Below, piece after piece: positions 19,553 through 29,234 of a DNA stretch of 64,000 nt (the first letter of the stretch is position 1; every line of letters starts with the position of its first letter). A program made the position numbers and the translations under genes. The stretch lies in NCBI GenBank assembly GCA_030448225.1, contig JAUJNJ010000012.1:1-64000 (forward strand), read 5' to 3'. The notes under the pieces are model-generated. The model was not told the origin of the DNA and did no database searches. It worked only from the letters and a program-made list of their open reading frames with translations. The stretch comes from Phycisphaerae bacterium (lineage in GTDB: Bacteria; Planctomycetota; Phycisphaerae; Tepidisphaerales; Tepidisphaeraceae).

Positions 19553-19778
19553 ATGATCGACCCGGACCTGCTGGAGATGCTCCGCTGCCCGCTCACCGGC
19601 AGCCGCCTGCGCGAGGAGGGCGACTTCCTGATCGCCGAGGAGGGCGGCCTCGCCTACCCGGTGCGCGACGGCTTCCCCCGTGATGCTGATGGAAGAGGCC
19701 CGCCTCCCGGCCGGCGTCGCGTCGCTCGACGCGCTGAAACTGAAGTACAAGCCCCAGGCCGCCACGCCCGAGGCGTGA
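19553..19778 (+). CDS. Trm112/YcaR-like small protein (frameshifted)
   Basis: MIDPDLLEMLRCPLTGSRL is the classic start of Trm112-like (UPF0434) proteins, followed by GLAYPVRDGFP. Dropping one extra C near 19679 continues the frame as VMLMEEARLP, which is the family's conserved I-P-x-ML-x-x-EA segment, and then to TGA at 19776-19778. Only one of the usual cysteines (RCPLT) remains, as in many bacterial members. It probably stabilises methyltransferases or other partners; about 75 residues. Confidence 0.8.
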
Positions 19779-20519
19779 ACACCCGCGCGCCGATTGAGCG
19801 CGCGGCCCGCCTGCACGCCCCCGCCCCGCCGACGCGAAGTGATCGCGATGAACAGTCGCGGCGACCACCAAGTGCCACAAGCAGCTCCGCGCGCGGCGCG
19901 CCGTAATGCTCATCTGGACGAGTGATCGACACGCGGTCGGGACATGCCTCAAGCGCGCGTCACCGGTTGCAGATGACGACCGCTTGCAACACGGAAACCG
20001 GCTATCAAATTCTTGTCAAAAGCAGTCCTTGGTTGAGTGTAGCATGGCCAGCCATGTCATCCCGAGGGGAGCGGTAGCGACCAGAGGGATCTCGGGCTGG
20101 GACGACGCGCACCCTCCCCGCCCGCGATCCCTCGTCCCTGTCGCTCGGGATGACGGCGCCTGTCAGCCGCGACTGTTACACCTGCCTGAGAAGTGCCCGG
20201 AACGCGTCAGGCATCGGCGGAGCTTACGGCCTTCCGTCCGGCGACGGTCGCTTCAATCCTGCCCCGTAGATGCGACGCCTGCGTCGTTCTCGTGTCGCAT
20301 CAGAAGGTCATTACGACGATGGAACCGCTGCTCCGTTCCGACGGCGGCGCGGGCGTCGGGACTGCGCGTCGAACGAAGCGTCACCGACCCTCGGGCGGCA
20401 CGGGGAAGCGAACTTGTTGACGGAGACGCGTACCGCTTGGCAGCTTCGCCGCGCGTCCGTCGCACGTCCGACCGCGCGTCGACGTCTGCCGCCGCGGCCG
20501 TCCGACGCGGCGGTCGGCG
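19779..20519. other. Intergenic region
   Basis: 741 nt downstream of both flanking genes. It holds the inverted repeat at 20056-20154. No ORF resembling a protein family and no RNA gene are seen. Confidence 0.5.
20056..20154. repeat. Long imperfect palindrome, GTCATCCCGAG type
   Basis: GTCATCCCGAG (20056-20066) pairs perfectly with CTCGGGATGAC (20144-20154). Inside, AGCGAC pairs with GTCGCT and AGAGGGATC with GATCCCTC, leaving a GC-rich loop. It resembles REP-like intergenic repeats with this motif that I recall from other phyla; copy number here is unknown. Confidence 0.75.
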
Positions 20520-21760
20520 TCACGCCTCGCGGAGGTGGTAGCTCTTGATCATCGTCTGCTGGAAGTCGGGGTAGGCGCCGATGTCGTGCTCGGCGAGGTC
20601 GAGGCCGTCGTACTCGTCGGCCTCCGTCGAGCGGACGGGCGTGAGGCGCTTGAGCAGCGCGAACAGCGCGGCGCCGCGCCGCCGGCGAACGCCGCGATGA
20701 CGAGGATCGCCAGCAGGTGCGCCCCGAGGCGGGCGAGGTGCTGGCCGAACGTGCCGGGGACGAACAGGGCGGCGGCGACGAGGCCCCACGCGCGCCGACG
20801 CCGTGGATCGCGACGCCGCCGGCGGGGTCGTCGACGCGGCCGAACAGGTCGAGCGATGCCGGCGGCCGGGACGAGCAGGCCCCGCACCGCGCCGGTGACG
20901 ACCGCCGCGAGCGACCCGACCGCCGGCCCCCCGCCGTGCTGGCGACGAGGCCGCCGAGGAACCCGCCCAGCGCCAGGCCGACGTCGGCCTTGCCGTACCG
21001 CACCTGCCCCACCGCCAGCGCCGTCGCCCCGCCCGCCGCCGCCGCCAGCAGCACGTTGGCGGCGGCGGGCGCCAGCCTGCGTCGAGCGCGTCGTCGGCGG
21101 CCGGCGAAGCGGACGATAGCGATCGTAGCAGCGCACAACCAACGGCGTAGGGGACGAAGCCGACGAGCATCGTGACGGCCCCGCAGACGGCGAACGGCAC
21201 GCTGTGCCCGGGGATCATGTTGGCCGAGCCGTCGCGGTTGTACTTCCCCGCCCGCGGCCCCACCGCCGCCGCCGCCGCCAGCGCGCGAACGCGCCGGCGG
21301 CCAGATGGACGGCGCCGGCGCGCCGGCGAAGTCGACGACGCCGAGCCGCTCGAGCCACCCGCCCCACGTCCACCGCGGCGGTCGGGATGACGAGGCCCGC
21401 CAGCACCGCCCACGCGGCGCAGAGCGGGAAGAACCGCGACCGCTCGGCGAGCGACCCGCCGACGACGGCGGTGCCGATCAGGACGACCGTTGCGTAGAAC
21501 AGCGCCGTCGGCGGCGTCCCGCCCCACCCCAGCAGCAGGCGTAGCGCGATGCCGAAGAACCCGTTGGACGACTGGCCGAGGATCGCCGCGCCGATCGCCC
21601 AGAACGCCAGCGCCGACACGCACAGGTCACAGAGGCTCCGCACCGACGCGCGGCCGCGTTCTTCGAGCGGGCGAGGCCGACGTAGTACAGCGTCTGCCCC
21701 AGCCGCACGATCAGCACGGGCGGCCAGCAGCACGATCGGGATCGACTCCATTTGCGGCAC
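20520..21760 (-). CDS. amt: Ammonium transporter (many frameshifts)
   Basis: Amt/MEP/Rh channel for ammonium uptake. Recognisable pieces lie in all three frames: FWAIGAAILGQSSNGFFGI, HLAAGAFA, GPRAGKYNRDG, IPGHSVPFAVCGAVTM, YGKADVGLALGGFLGGLVA, HLLAILVIAAFAGG and the typical tail EYDGLDLAEHDIGAYPDFQQT. The span of about 410 codons fits Amt. At least six single-base errors are needed to explain the frames. The start is near MPQMESIPIVLLAA. No glnB/glnK gene is adjacent. With glnN this gives the window a nitrogen-assimilation pair about 9 kb apart. Confidence 0.8.
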
Positions 21761-21910
21761 TCCTTCGGGCGGCGAGTTCTACCAGAAACCCGCGCCCCGC
21801 GACACCGCGGCGGGCGCCCGGCGGGCATGTCGTTGAACTGGGATGTGAGCGCGTCGCGGCGTCACCTTCGGGGTGGCCGCCGACGCGTCGCCCGCGGTAC
21901 GCTGTCGGGC

Positions 21911-22737
21911 ATGATCCGGCACCGCCGCGGCGACGAGTTCTTCCTGGTCACGCAGCACGACCACGCGTTGGCCGGCCGCTTCGCCCGCCACCTCGGGAAC
22001 GCGACCTTCGAGCCACCCTCGCCGCTTCAGCCCGTGATGGACGGCATCGCCCTGCACGACTGCGGCTGGCCGCTGCACGACGACCGGCCGACGCTCAACG
22101 ACCGCGGCGAGCCGCTCCACGTGCTGGAGTCGCCGATGAGCATCGCGACCCGCGTGTGGGGCGAGTCGGCCCGGCGGGTGGCGGCGCACGACCCGTACGC
22201 CGGCCTGCTCGTGAGCCTCCACGTGATGGGCCTGTCGTTCATCGCGATGCGCGACGACGACCAGCCGCACGAGCGGGCGCGCGCGGCCGAAGTTTTCGAA
22301 CTGAACAAGTTCCAGCACCGGCAGGTCGAACTTCAGGAGGCGCTCGCCGCCGACTCGGCCTGCGGACGGACGTGCCGCTGAAGCAGGGACTGGCGGCCGC
22401 GGGGACGGACGCCGACGAGGACCTGCTGCGGTTCAACTTCGGGTACCTGCGCGCCCATCGACGCGCTGAGCCTGGACGTCTGCTGCAGCGAGGACCTGTT
22501 CCCCTCGCTGCCCGACGTCCAGCCGAAGCCGGGCGGGCCGGCGGTCACGCTGACGGTGGGCCATCCGGGTCGCACGATGCTCACGGTCGAGCCATGGCCG
22601 TTCGACGCGGACCGACTCGTCGACGACGTCCCGTGCAGGCGCGTCCCGGCCGAGCGGTATGAGTCGGCGGAGGCGTTCTTCCAAGTTTACGAGGCGGCGC
22701 GCGGGAGACGCTCACCGTCACACTCGCACGCGCGTAG
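21911..22737 (+). CDS. DUF3891-like protein (frameshifted)
   Basis: Starts MIRHRRGDEFFLVTQHDHAL and contains IALHDCGWPLHDDRPTLN, ATRVWGESARRVAAHDPYA and LLVSLHVMGLS, a His/Asp-rich pattern similar to DUF3891 proteins with an HD-like metal site. The reading continues after frameshifts near 22360 and 22460 (FNFGYLRA, DALSLDVCCSEDLFPSLPDV, VEPWPFDADRL). A further one near 22700 gives the end ETLTVTLARA with stop at 22735-22737. Function unknown. Confidence 0.7.
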
Positions 22738-22994
22738 GGTGTCTGCTGTCGCATGCGCGTTGCAGCATGCCCGCGCATCAAACGTCTCGACTTCCCTGGA
22801 CGGTTTCGTGCCGACACGGAAACGGGCCCTTCGGGCCTGCGGCTGAAAGGGCGAGGGAGTTCGCAAAGTTGTTTCGAGCGATCTCGCCATATCTGCGCGA
22901 TCACTCCAGCGTCGCGCGCTGGTACTCCCTGTCGGATTCCGATTGTTGCGGCGCATCTGCGGCCGCCCTTCCCTTGCTGGCGGGTGGCGATAGG

Positions 22995-23486
22995 ATGCGG
23001 CCCATGATCGAACGGCGTCTCATCGTGTTGCTCATGGCCCTCTCGCTCGCCGCCGTCGCCGGCTGCGCCGAGACGCGGCGGTACAACGTGGAAGTGCTGA
23101 ACCGGACGCAGGCCCCGCTGACAATCGGGCTGGCGAAACAGGGCCCGCCGTTCGAGGCGCACCTGGCGTCGCCGGAACAGGCGGCCGTGGGGACGCCGTC
23201 GTCGGACGAGACGTTGTGGCCGTCGACGGTCGTGGAGCCGGGCAAGGTGGGTTACACCCGGATCGAGGGGAAGTTCGACAAGCGGTCGGTGCTCGAGCTG
23301 CGCGTCTACGCGGGCAAACGCGGCCTCTCGGACGTGCTGGCGGTGCCGCGCGGCGCGGGCGACCGCATCGATACGACGCTCGCGCCCGAGCCGTCGCGGA
23401 ACAAGTTCGTCGTCGCCCGCGAGAACGGCCGGCTCGCGGCCACGGCGGTCGAGCGGATCCCCGAAGCGGCCGCCTCTTCAAAGTAG
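22995..23486 (+). CDS. Lipoprotein, unknown function
   Basis: 163 residues. MIERRLIVLLMALSLAAVAGC gives a signal peptide with an LAAVAGC lipobox, so the mature protein should be lipid-anchored. The rest is a beta-rich domain (YNVEVLNRTQAPLTIGLAKQG, WPSTVVEPGKVGYTRIEGKF). No family recognised. The start is ATG 22995 or 23004. It lies 5 nt before moaB. Confidence 0.7.
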   Translation: MRPMIERRLIVLLMALSLAAVAGCAETRRYNVEVLNRTQAPLTIGLAKQGPPFEAHLASPEQAAVGTPSSDETLWPSTVVEPGKVGYTRIEGKFDKRSVLELRVYAGKRGLSDVLAVPRGAGDRIDTTLAPEPSRNKFVVARENGRLAATAVERIPEAAASSK

Positions 23487-23491
23487 GACCC

Positions 23492-24004
23492 GTGGGCTAC
23501 GACCAACACATCCGCGCCTCCGCCGCCGACAAGATCGTCGCCCGCTGCGCCGTGGTCACGCTGAGCGACACGCGCACCGAGGAGACGGACAAGAGCGGCC
23601 GGCGGATTCGCGAACTCCTGGCCGAGGCCGGCCACGCCGTCGCCGCGTATCGAATCATCGCCGACGACGCCGACGCGCTCCGCGCGGTGCTCGACACCCT
23701 GCTCGGCGACGCCGCCGTGGACGTGATCCTCACCAACGGCGGCACCGGGATCAGCCGGCGCGACCGGACGATCGCCGTCGTCGAGGAACACCTCGACGTC
23801 AGGCTCCCCGGCTTCGGGGAGCTGTTCCGGATGTTGAGCTGGGAGCAGATCGGCAGCGGCGCGATGATGAGCCGCGCGGTCGGCGGCGTCGGGCGCGGGA
23901 AGCCGGTCTTCGCGATGCCCGGGTCGACCCCGGCGGTGGAACTGGCGATGCAGCGGCTCGTCCTGCCCGAGCTGTCCCACCTGCTTCACGAACTGCGCAA
24001 GTAG
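23492..24004 (+). CDS. moaB: Molybdenum cofactor biosynthesis protein, MoaB/Mog family
   Basis: 170 residues from a GTG start at 23492, preceded by TAGGA. It binds molybdopterin and catalyses or assists adenylylation. Motifs CAVVTLSDTRTEETDKSG near residue 25, LTNGGTGISRRDRTI near 80 and AMPGSTPAVELAM near 140 are diagnostic. The very small gap after the lipoprotein gene suggests one transcript, though the two have no obvious functional link. No other moa genes are in the window. Confidence 0.9.
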   Translation: MGYDQHIRASAADKIVARCAVVTLSDTRTEETDKSGRRIRELLAEAGHAVAAYRIIADDADALRAVLDTLLGDAAVDVILTNGGTGISRRDRTIAVVEEHLDVRLPGFGELFRMLSWEQIGSGAMMSRAVGGVGRGKPVFAMPGSTPAVELAMQRLVLPELSHLLHELRK

Positions 24005-24190
24005 CGGCGGATGTACGGCGACCGGCGCGCGGCGCCGGCGGCACGCGCGGCGTCGGCGTCGGGTCTACGGTCGTTCTGCCCGCACCGGACCACATCGTTG
24101 CCGCGCCGCGCGACCGTGCCCCCCGACCGCGGACGCGGACGCGGTCGCAGCCGGTGTTCACCCGTGCTCATCCGTGGATAAAGTAGCGAC

Positions 24191-25195
24191 ATGCTGACCG
24201 CCTTCATCAAGCACGGCGACGGCCGCGTGATCCGCGACACGTCGGTCCAGTCCCTCGCCGCCGCCGTGCGCGACCCCAACTGCACGTTCTGGCTCGACAT
24301 GCTCAAGCCGACCGACGAGGAGATCGGCCTGCTCGACGACGTGTTTGGCTTCCACCCGCTGGCGATCGAAGACACGATCAACTACGCGCAGCGGCCGAAG
24401 ATCGAGAGCTACAATCACGTCGGCGACGCCTGTCAGAAGGGGTACTTCTACATGGTGTTCCACGGGCCGGACCTGGAGACGTTCCGCGAGAAGCTGCGGA
24501 CGAAGGAGCTGGACGTGTTCGTCTCCGACCGCTACCTCGTCACGGTCCGCGACGAGCAGATGAAGAGCGTGGAGACCGTGCTGGCCAAGGCCGAGGCGGA
24601 CGCGTCGCGCACGATCGACCGCGGCACCGACGTGCTGCTGTACATGATCCTCGACCACCTCGTCGACCACTACGACCCGATCCTGGACTACCTCGAGGAG
24701 AACCTCGACCAGCTCGAGGAGCGCGCCGTCACCAAGCCCGACCCGGCGGTCCTGAGCGAGATCGCGGTGAAGAAGCGCGAGCTGCTGAACCTGCGGCGGA
24801 TCGTCGGCCCGCAGCGCGAGGTGATCGCGCAGATCACCCGCGGCGACGTGCCGTTCATCCGCGAGGGGACGCGCATCTTCTTCCGCGACGTGTCGGACCA
24901 CCTCGTGCGCGTCGTCGAACTCGTCGAGCTGTACCGCGACCTCGTCCTCGGCGCCCGCGACATGTACCTGACGAGCATCAGCAACCAGCTCAACGTGATC
25001 ATGAAGACGCTGACGATCATCACGGTCGTCGCGCTGCCGGCCACCGTGGTCACGAGCTTCTACGGCCAGAACTTCGACGTGCCCGTGTTCAACGCGATCC
25101 TCAAGTCCAACGCCGGCTTCTGGATTTCGATGGGGCTGATCCTCGCGCTGATCGCGGGATTGCTCTACATGTTCCGGCGGAACAAGTGGCTCTGA
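24191..25195 (+). CDS. corA: CorA-type magnesium/cobalt transporter
   Basis: 334 residues. Soluble N-terminal domain with FHPLAIEDTINYAQRPKIE and YFYMVF, a long helical stalk (about residues 150-270), then two membrane helices (LTIITVVALPATVVTSF and WISMGLILALIAGLLYMFRR). The selectivity-loop motif reads YGQN at about residue 292 instead of the canonical YGMN; other GxN variants are known in the superfamily. The C-terminal RRNKWL fits the family. Frame intact; no Shine-Dalgarno is obvious. Confidence 0.92.
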   Translation: MLTAFIKHGDGRVIRDTSVQSLAAAVRDPNCTFWLDMLKPTDEEIGLLDDVFGFHPLAIEDTINYAQRPKIESYNHVGDACQKGYFYMVFHGPDLETFREKLRTKELDVFVSDRYLVTVRDEQMKSVETVLAKAEADASRTIDRGTDVLLYMILDHLVDHYDPILDYLEENLDQLEERAVTKPDPAVLSEIAVKKRELLNLRRIVGPQREVIAQITRGDVPFIREGTRIFFRDVSDHLVRVVELVELYRDLVLGARDMYLTSISNQLNVIMKTLTIITVVALPATVVTSFYGQNFDVPVFNAILKSNAGFWISMGLILALIAGLLYMFRRNKWL

Positions 25196-25234
25196 GAAAG
25201 GATGACTGTCGGCACGCCACATAAGATCGCGGGT

Positions 25235-26249
25235 GGCTCTGTTGAGACCCTCAGTTGCACGCCGCGAGCAGCATGAGGTTGTGCGTCAGCACGCGCATCC
25301 GCAGCTCGCCGTGCTGCCGGTCCTCGCGTTTGGCGGTCAGCGCCGACCCGAGCAGGCGCTGGCGCGGGTTGAACCCGCTCTCGGCCTGCGCCCGCTGGCG
25401 GTAGACGCTTGGGGAATTGCCGCATCAGCCGCCGGTACTTCGTCTTGGGCCACCGCCGCCCGTGGTTCGGCCGGTTCAGCGGGATCGCGGTCGTCCGCAC
25501 GCCCAGCTCGCGGCGGCACAGCACGTGGTTCCGCTCCCCGTCGTACGCCCGGTCGGCCAGCACCCGCCGCAGGTTCGCCGCCGCCTGGCGGACGACCGGC
25601 TCGAACCCCGGGCCGTCGTTGCCCGGGCCGCGGCAGGCGTGCGCGCCGGCGATCAGGTGCGTCCGCGTGTGCAGCGCGACCGTCAGCTTCGGCCACGCCT
25701 CGTGCGTCACGTGCCGGTCCCGCCCGCACCGCCGGCGGAAGTGGGCCACGCGTGCCGCGTCTCCAGCCCGGTCGCGTCGACCGCGGCCTCGCGGGCGGCG
25801 GGGTCGGCGTCCTCCGCGGGGTCGAGCAGCCCGAGCGCGCGGGCCCGGCCGAAGCAGGCGGCGAGCGCGGCGAAGGCGGACGACGACGACGACCCCTTTC
25901 CCCACCGTCGCCGTCGGCCATCAGCTTGGCCTCGGCCAGGCAGAGCGTCGAGTGGTCCGGCACCCGCGGGGTCGATCGCCGCCCGCAGCTGACCACTCGC
26001 CGAGCAACGCCTCGATCCCGCGGTAGTCCTGCCCGAGGAACCGGCGGACCGCCAGGCACGCGAACAGCTGCGGCAACGTGAACCCGTCGCGGCGGCTGTA
26101 CCGGCTCGCGTACCGCGGCAGCGACGCCTCGCCGACCGAGCTGCCTCGGGCCACGCCGACCGCGCTCTTGCTCATCTCGCGCATCGGAACCTCCTTGTCC
26201 GTCGCACGACATAGTCTTCCGCTTCGCCACCAAGGGTCTCAACAGAGCC
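25235..26249 (-). mobile_element. IS5-family insertion sequence, IS903-like, with 9-bp target duplication
   Basis: A 1015-bp element bounded by perfect 17-bp terminal inverted repeats starting GGCTCTGTTGA (25235-25251 and complement 26233-26249), close to the IS903 terminus GGCTTTGTTGA. ATCGCGGGT is directly repeated at 25226-25234 and 26250-26258, a 9-bp target duplication as made by the IS903 group. It carries one transposase gene on the minus strand. Identical ends and duplication imply recent insertion. Confidence 0.93.
25251..26184 (-). CDS. IS5-family DDE transposase (frameshifted)
   Basis: About 311 codons. N-terminal part RDGFTLPQLFACLAVRRFLGQDYRG, then VPDHSTLCLAEAKLMADGD in another frame, then the catalytic core with AHFRRRCGRDRH, LADRAYDGERN (second Asp region) and YRQRAQAESGFNPRQR (the Y-R-E region), ending LMLLAACN. 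Frameshifts near 25960, 25910, 25760 and 25405 split it. Since neighbouring host genes carry similar errors, the gene may be intact in reality. The stop codon overlaps the inner edge of the left terminal repeat. Confidence 0.85.
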
Positions 26250-26257
26250 ATCGCGGG

Positions 26258-27091
26258 TCAAAACCGCTCTAGAAACACCGTACCGTGTTCTCCAAGCGGA
26301 TCTGTCTGGCCCGTTAACGGAATGGGCCGGAACTGCAATTCCTCTAGCAGGGACTCGGCGCGCTGCCGTGTTGTGGCCGCTGATGACCAGGCACCCGGAT
26401 GCATCTCGACGACAATTCCGAGCGCCTGCCCGCGGGCGCGAATGATGTTTTGCGCGCCAGCGAGAGCCGCGATTTCGAACCCCTCGATGTCGATCAGCAT
26501 CCAATCCGGCGCGATGCTACCATCGAGGCAGAAACGATCTAACGTGACGACGTGGACGGCCTGGGACTCCACCGAGTCAGCGATCAACGGGTTCGGCTGC
26601 CCAAGCCTGCTCATCCCATCCGCGCCGGCGGCAAAAAGGGTCGCTTCGCCGTCCGCTTCTCCGACGGCGACAGGGACGACCTGCACTTGATCCGCAATGT
26701 GGTTCATCCGCAGGTGTCGTTCGAGAACCCGCCGCGCTCCGGCGTTCGGCTCGAATGCGACGATCCTGCCCGTCGGTCCCACCCAGCGGGCGAACTGCAA
26801 CACATACACCCCCACGTTCGCGCCGACATCCAAACACACTGCGCCCGGCTGGACGCGCGCTCTCAAGAAGTCGGCCACGGTCGGGTCATAAAGATGGGCA
26901 AGGCGATGACGGCTGCTCGGATCAATCCGGTAGTCCGCACCGTTGATCGTCCAAGAAATCCCGCGACCCGCACTGTACCGATCGAGGATGCGCTCGTACG
27001 CAGGTCGGGCACGGCGAATCAGTGCGCTCTCACGGCCAAGAAGGCCGCTTACGCTCCGGCCCACGAATTGAATGAATCGGTCACCAACCAT
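26258..27091 (-). CDS. FkbM-family SAM-dependent methyltransferase
   Basis: 277 residues. SAM-binding motif I is CLDVGANVGVYVLQFARWVG near residue 93, followed by GRIVAFEPNAGARRVLERHL and the FkbM hallmark DWMLIDIEGFEIAALAGAQ and GIVVEMHPG. These enzymes O-methylate sugars or polyketides; with the processive glycosyltransferase upstream, a surface-glycan target is likely. The stop codon TGA ends one nt inside the IS target duplication, so the IS landed exactly at the 3' end without truncating the protein. Confidence 0.88.
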   Translation of the reverse strand: MVGDRFIQFVGRSVSGLLGRESALIRRARPAYERILDRYSAGRGISWTINGADYRIDPSSRHRLAHLYDPTVADFLRARVQPGAVCLDVGANVGVYVLQFARWVGPTGRIVAFEPNAGARRVLERHLRMNHIADQVQVVPVAVGEADGEATLFAAGADGMSRLGQPNPLIADSVESQAVHVVTLDRFCLDGSIAPDWMLIDIEGFEIAALAGAQNIIRARGQALGIVVEMHPGAWSSAATTRQRAESLLEELQFRPIPLTGQTDPLGEHGTVFLERF

Positions 27092-27218
27092 TGATTACGC
27101 ATCCCTGCGCTATTGTTTGCTCCGGCGGACACTGCAGACGCCTCTGTATGTCAGGTCCGCTCCGGGTGCTCCCTATGGTGCGATTGTTCTGGACGAAAGG
27201 ATTCATATTGCGGTGCGA

Positions 27219-28796
27219 TCAGGTCGGCAGCGACTCGGCGGCGGCGGCGGCGAGTAGTTCGTCGTTCTCGCGCTGCATGTTGTACAGGGCGTGGATCGAG
27301 GCGAATCCGACGTAGAAGTAGCCGCCGGCGAAAATCAGCAGGAACGGGATGCTGGCCAAGCCGAAGCCGTACCAGATCGCGATGAGGATGCACGAGAGGA
27401 TGTAGCAGCCGAACGCGATCTCGATGATCGGCAGCGTGAGCCGCTTGAGCGTCAGCATGCTGATCGGCGTCACCTTGTAGCGCTGGCGGTCGATGCCGGT
27501 GACGCCGTACTTGGGCGTGCGGACGAACTCGCTCTCCTTGCGGCGCAGGGCGCTCCAGAGCCCCTCGAACACCGCCTTGGCGTTGTTGATGCCGACGCCG
27601 ACGCCGAGGCTCATCAGGAACGGCAGGTAGAGGATCGTCTTCCAGCCGGCCTCCTTGCCGAACAACTCGCGCTGTCCGAACACGAAGAACGTGCTGGCCG
27701 AGCAGGTCGCCAGGACGAACAGGCTGGCGGTGAACATGAAGCGCCCCCACGGCACGCTCTTGAGCGGCGCCTCGATGCCGTCGAAGTAGGCGAAGAACGC
27801 GGGGTAGATCATCAGCGTGAGGAACACCATCAGCGGGTAGACCACGGTGTTCGTCAGGTGGAAGAACGCCTCGCTCTTGATGCGGTACGGCAGGCGGCTC
27901 TTGAGGATCTTGGGCAGCAGCTTGACGGCCGTCTGCACGCTCCCCTTCGTCCAGCGGTGGGCCTGCTGCTTGAAGCTGACCATCTCCGGCGGCAGTTCCG
28001 CGGGGGCGGCGTACTGCGGGAGGTAGACGAACTGCCACCCCTTCATCTGGGCGCGGTAGCTGAGGTCGAGGTCCTCGGTGAGCGTGTCGTGCTGCCAGCC
28101 GCCCGCGTCGTTGATCGTCGTGCGGCGCCAGACGCCGGCCGTGCCGTTGAAGTGCATGAACCGGCCGCTGCGATTGCGGGCCGTGTGCTCGATCACGAAG
28201 TGCCCGTCGAGGAAGATCGCCTGGCCCTTGGTGAGCAGGCTGGCGTTGCGGTTGAGGTGGTCCCAGCGGATCTGCACCATGCCGACCTTCTCGTCGGTGA
28301 AGAAGTCGAGCACGTTGTGCAGGATGTCGCGCGGCGGGAGGAAGTCGGCGTCGAAGATCGCGACGAAGTCGCCAGTCGCCTGCTCCATCCCCTCGGCCAG
28401 CGCGCCCGCCTTGTAGCCCTTGCGGTTGGTCCGGTGGATGTACTTGATCGGGTAGCCCTTGGCCGCCCACTCGTCGACCGCGTTGCGGGCGATCTCGGCC
28501 GAGTGGTCGGTGCTGTCGTCGAGGACTTGGATCTCGAGCAGGTCGAGCGGGTAATCGATCTGGCAGGCCGAGCGGATGACGCGCTCGGCGACCTGGTCCT
28601 CGTTGTACATCGGGAGCTGCACGGTCACGCGCGGCAGCGACGGGAACTTCCCCTTCGGGACGTAGCCGTCCTTGCGGTGCTTGACGTACAGGTAGACGAG
28701 CACGTACCGGTGCACGCCGTACATGGCGATGAGGAACAACGTCACGGCGTAAAGGAACACCAGCGTCGTACGGATGATGTCAGCGAACTCGGACAT
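27219..28796 (-). CDS. Processive GT2 glycosyltransferase, cellulose-synthase-like
   Basis: 525 residues. An N-terminal membrane helix (residues 8-38), a GT2 domain from about 55 with PMYNE, DDSTD (93), DAD (149), TEDLDLSYRA and QQAHRW (the QxxRW processivity motif), then four or five C-terminal membrane helices. This is the layout of bacterial glucomannan/cellulose-type synthases. It probably extrudes a beta-linked polysaccharide. No BcsB-like or PilZ subunit is adjacent. It ends 127 nt before the FkbM gene on the same strand. Frame intact. Confidence 0.9.
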   Translation of the reverse strand: MSEFADIIRTTLVFLYAVTLFLIAMYGVHRYVLVYLYVKHRKDGYVPKGKFPSLPRVTVQLPMYNEDQVAERVIRSACQIDYPLDLLEIQVLDDSTDHSAEIARNAVDEWAAKGYPIKYIHRTNRKGYKAGALAEGMEQATGDFVAIFDADFLPPRDILHNVLDFFTDEKVGMVQIRWDHLNRNASLLTKGQAIFLDGHFVIEHTARNRSGRFMHFNGTAGVWRRTTINDAGGWQHDTLTEDLDLSYRAQMKGWQFVYLPQYAAPAELPPEMVSFKQQAHRWTKGSVQTAVKLLPKILKSRLPYRIKSEAFFHLTNTVVYPLMVFLTLMIYPAFFAYFDGIEAPLKSVPWGRFMFTASLFVLATCSASTFFVFGQRELFGKEAGWKTILYLPFLMSLGVGVGINNAKAVFEGLWSALRRKESEFVRTPKYGVTGIDRQRYKVTPISMLTLKRLTLPIIEIAFGCYILSCILIAIWYGFGLASIPFLLIFAGGYFYVGFASIHALYNMQRENDELLAAAAAESLPT

Positions 28797-29234
28797 AAAA
28801 GGTCAATGCCTTCCCTAGAAGCCCCCGCGGCCGGCCCGCCCGCGCTGACGTACGTCCACGCGACAACCGATACCCGTCGACGGGCAGGCAATCGCTCCAG
28901 CCGACCCGACGAAGGGCACATGCGGGTCATACCCGCCGACCTTCCCATGATGTCCGTCGCGCGAATCAACTATACGGCAAGAGTGGTGCCTTGGCCGGTG
29001 GAATTGTAATTCTGGCCGCAGTCGCCTGTCAAACAAAGACATGCCAAACCACCACTTATAGCTACATCTTGTGGCAGCGCAACACGATGTGGGCCGCATA
29101 ACCCGCTCAGGCGATCCAGTATCCACCCCAAAGGCGTCGTGGCCAACGGACAATCCGTTTCGCGACACCCCTGAAACGGACAGGGCCGGCCCAACGGGCC
29201 GGCCCTGCTTTTATGACGTTGTCGTCGGAGATCG
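28797..29234. other. Intergenic region between ribosomal cluster and GT2 gene
   Basis: 438 nt containing the hairpin at 29181-29207 and presumably the GT2 promoter on the minus strand. No ORF or RNA gene is recognised. Confidence 0.5.
29181..29207 (-). terminator. Strong GC hairpin at end of ribosomal cluster
   Basis: A perfect 12-bp stem (CAGGGCCGGCCC with its complement) and an AAC loop, 28 nt after the rplQ stop. On the minus strand no T-run follows; the T-run (GCTTTT) lies on the plus side. It may be a bidirectional or factor-assisted terminator. Confidence 0.6.

Noticed and set aside
24130..24185. Heptad hairpin upstream of corA
   Set aside because: TTCACCCGTGCTCATCCGTGG is internally repetitive but has period about 10 and no inverted partner.
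27291..29009. Plus-strand 572-codon frame opposite the GT2 gene
   Set aside because: The minus strand carries the D-D-TED-QxxRW motifs and membrane helices in order; the plus translation is charged and repetitive.
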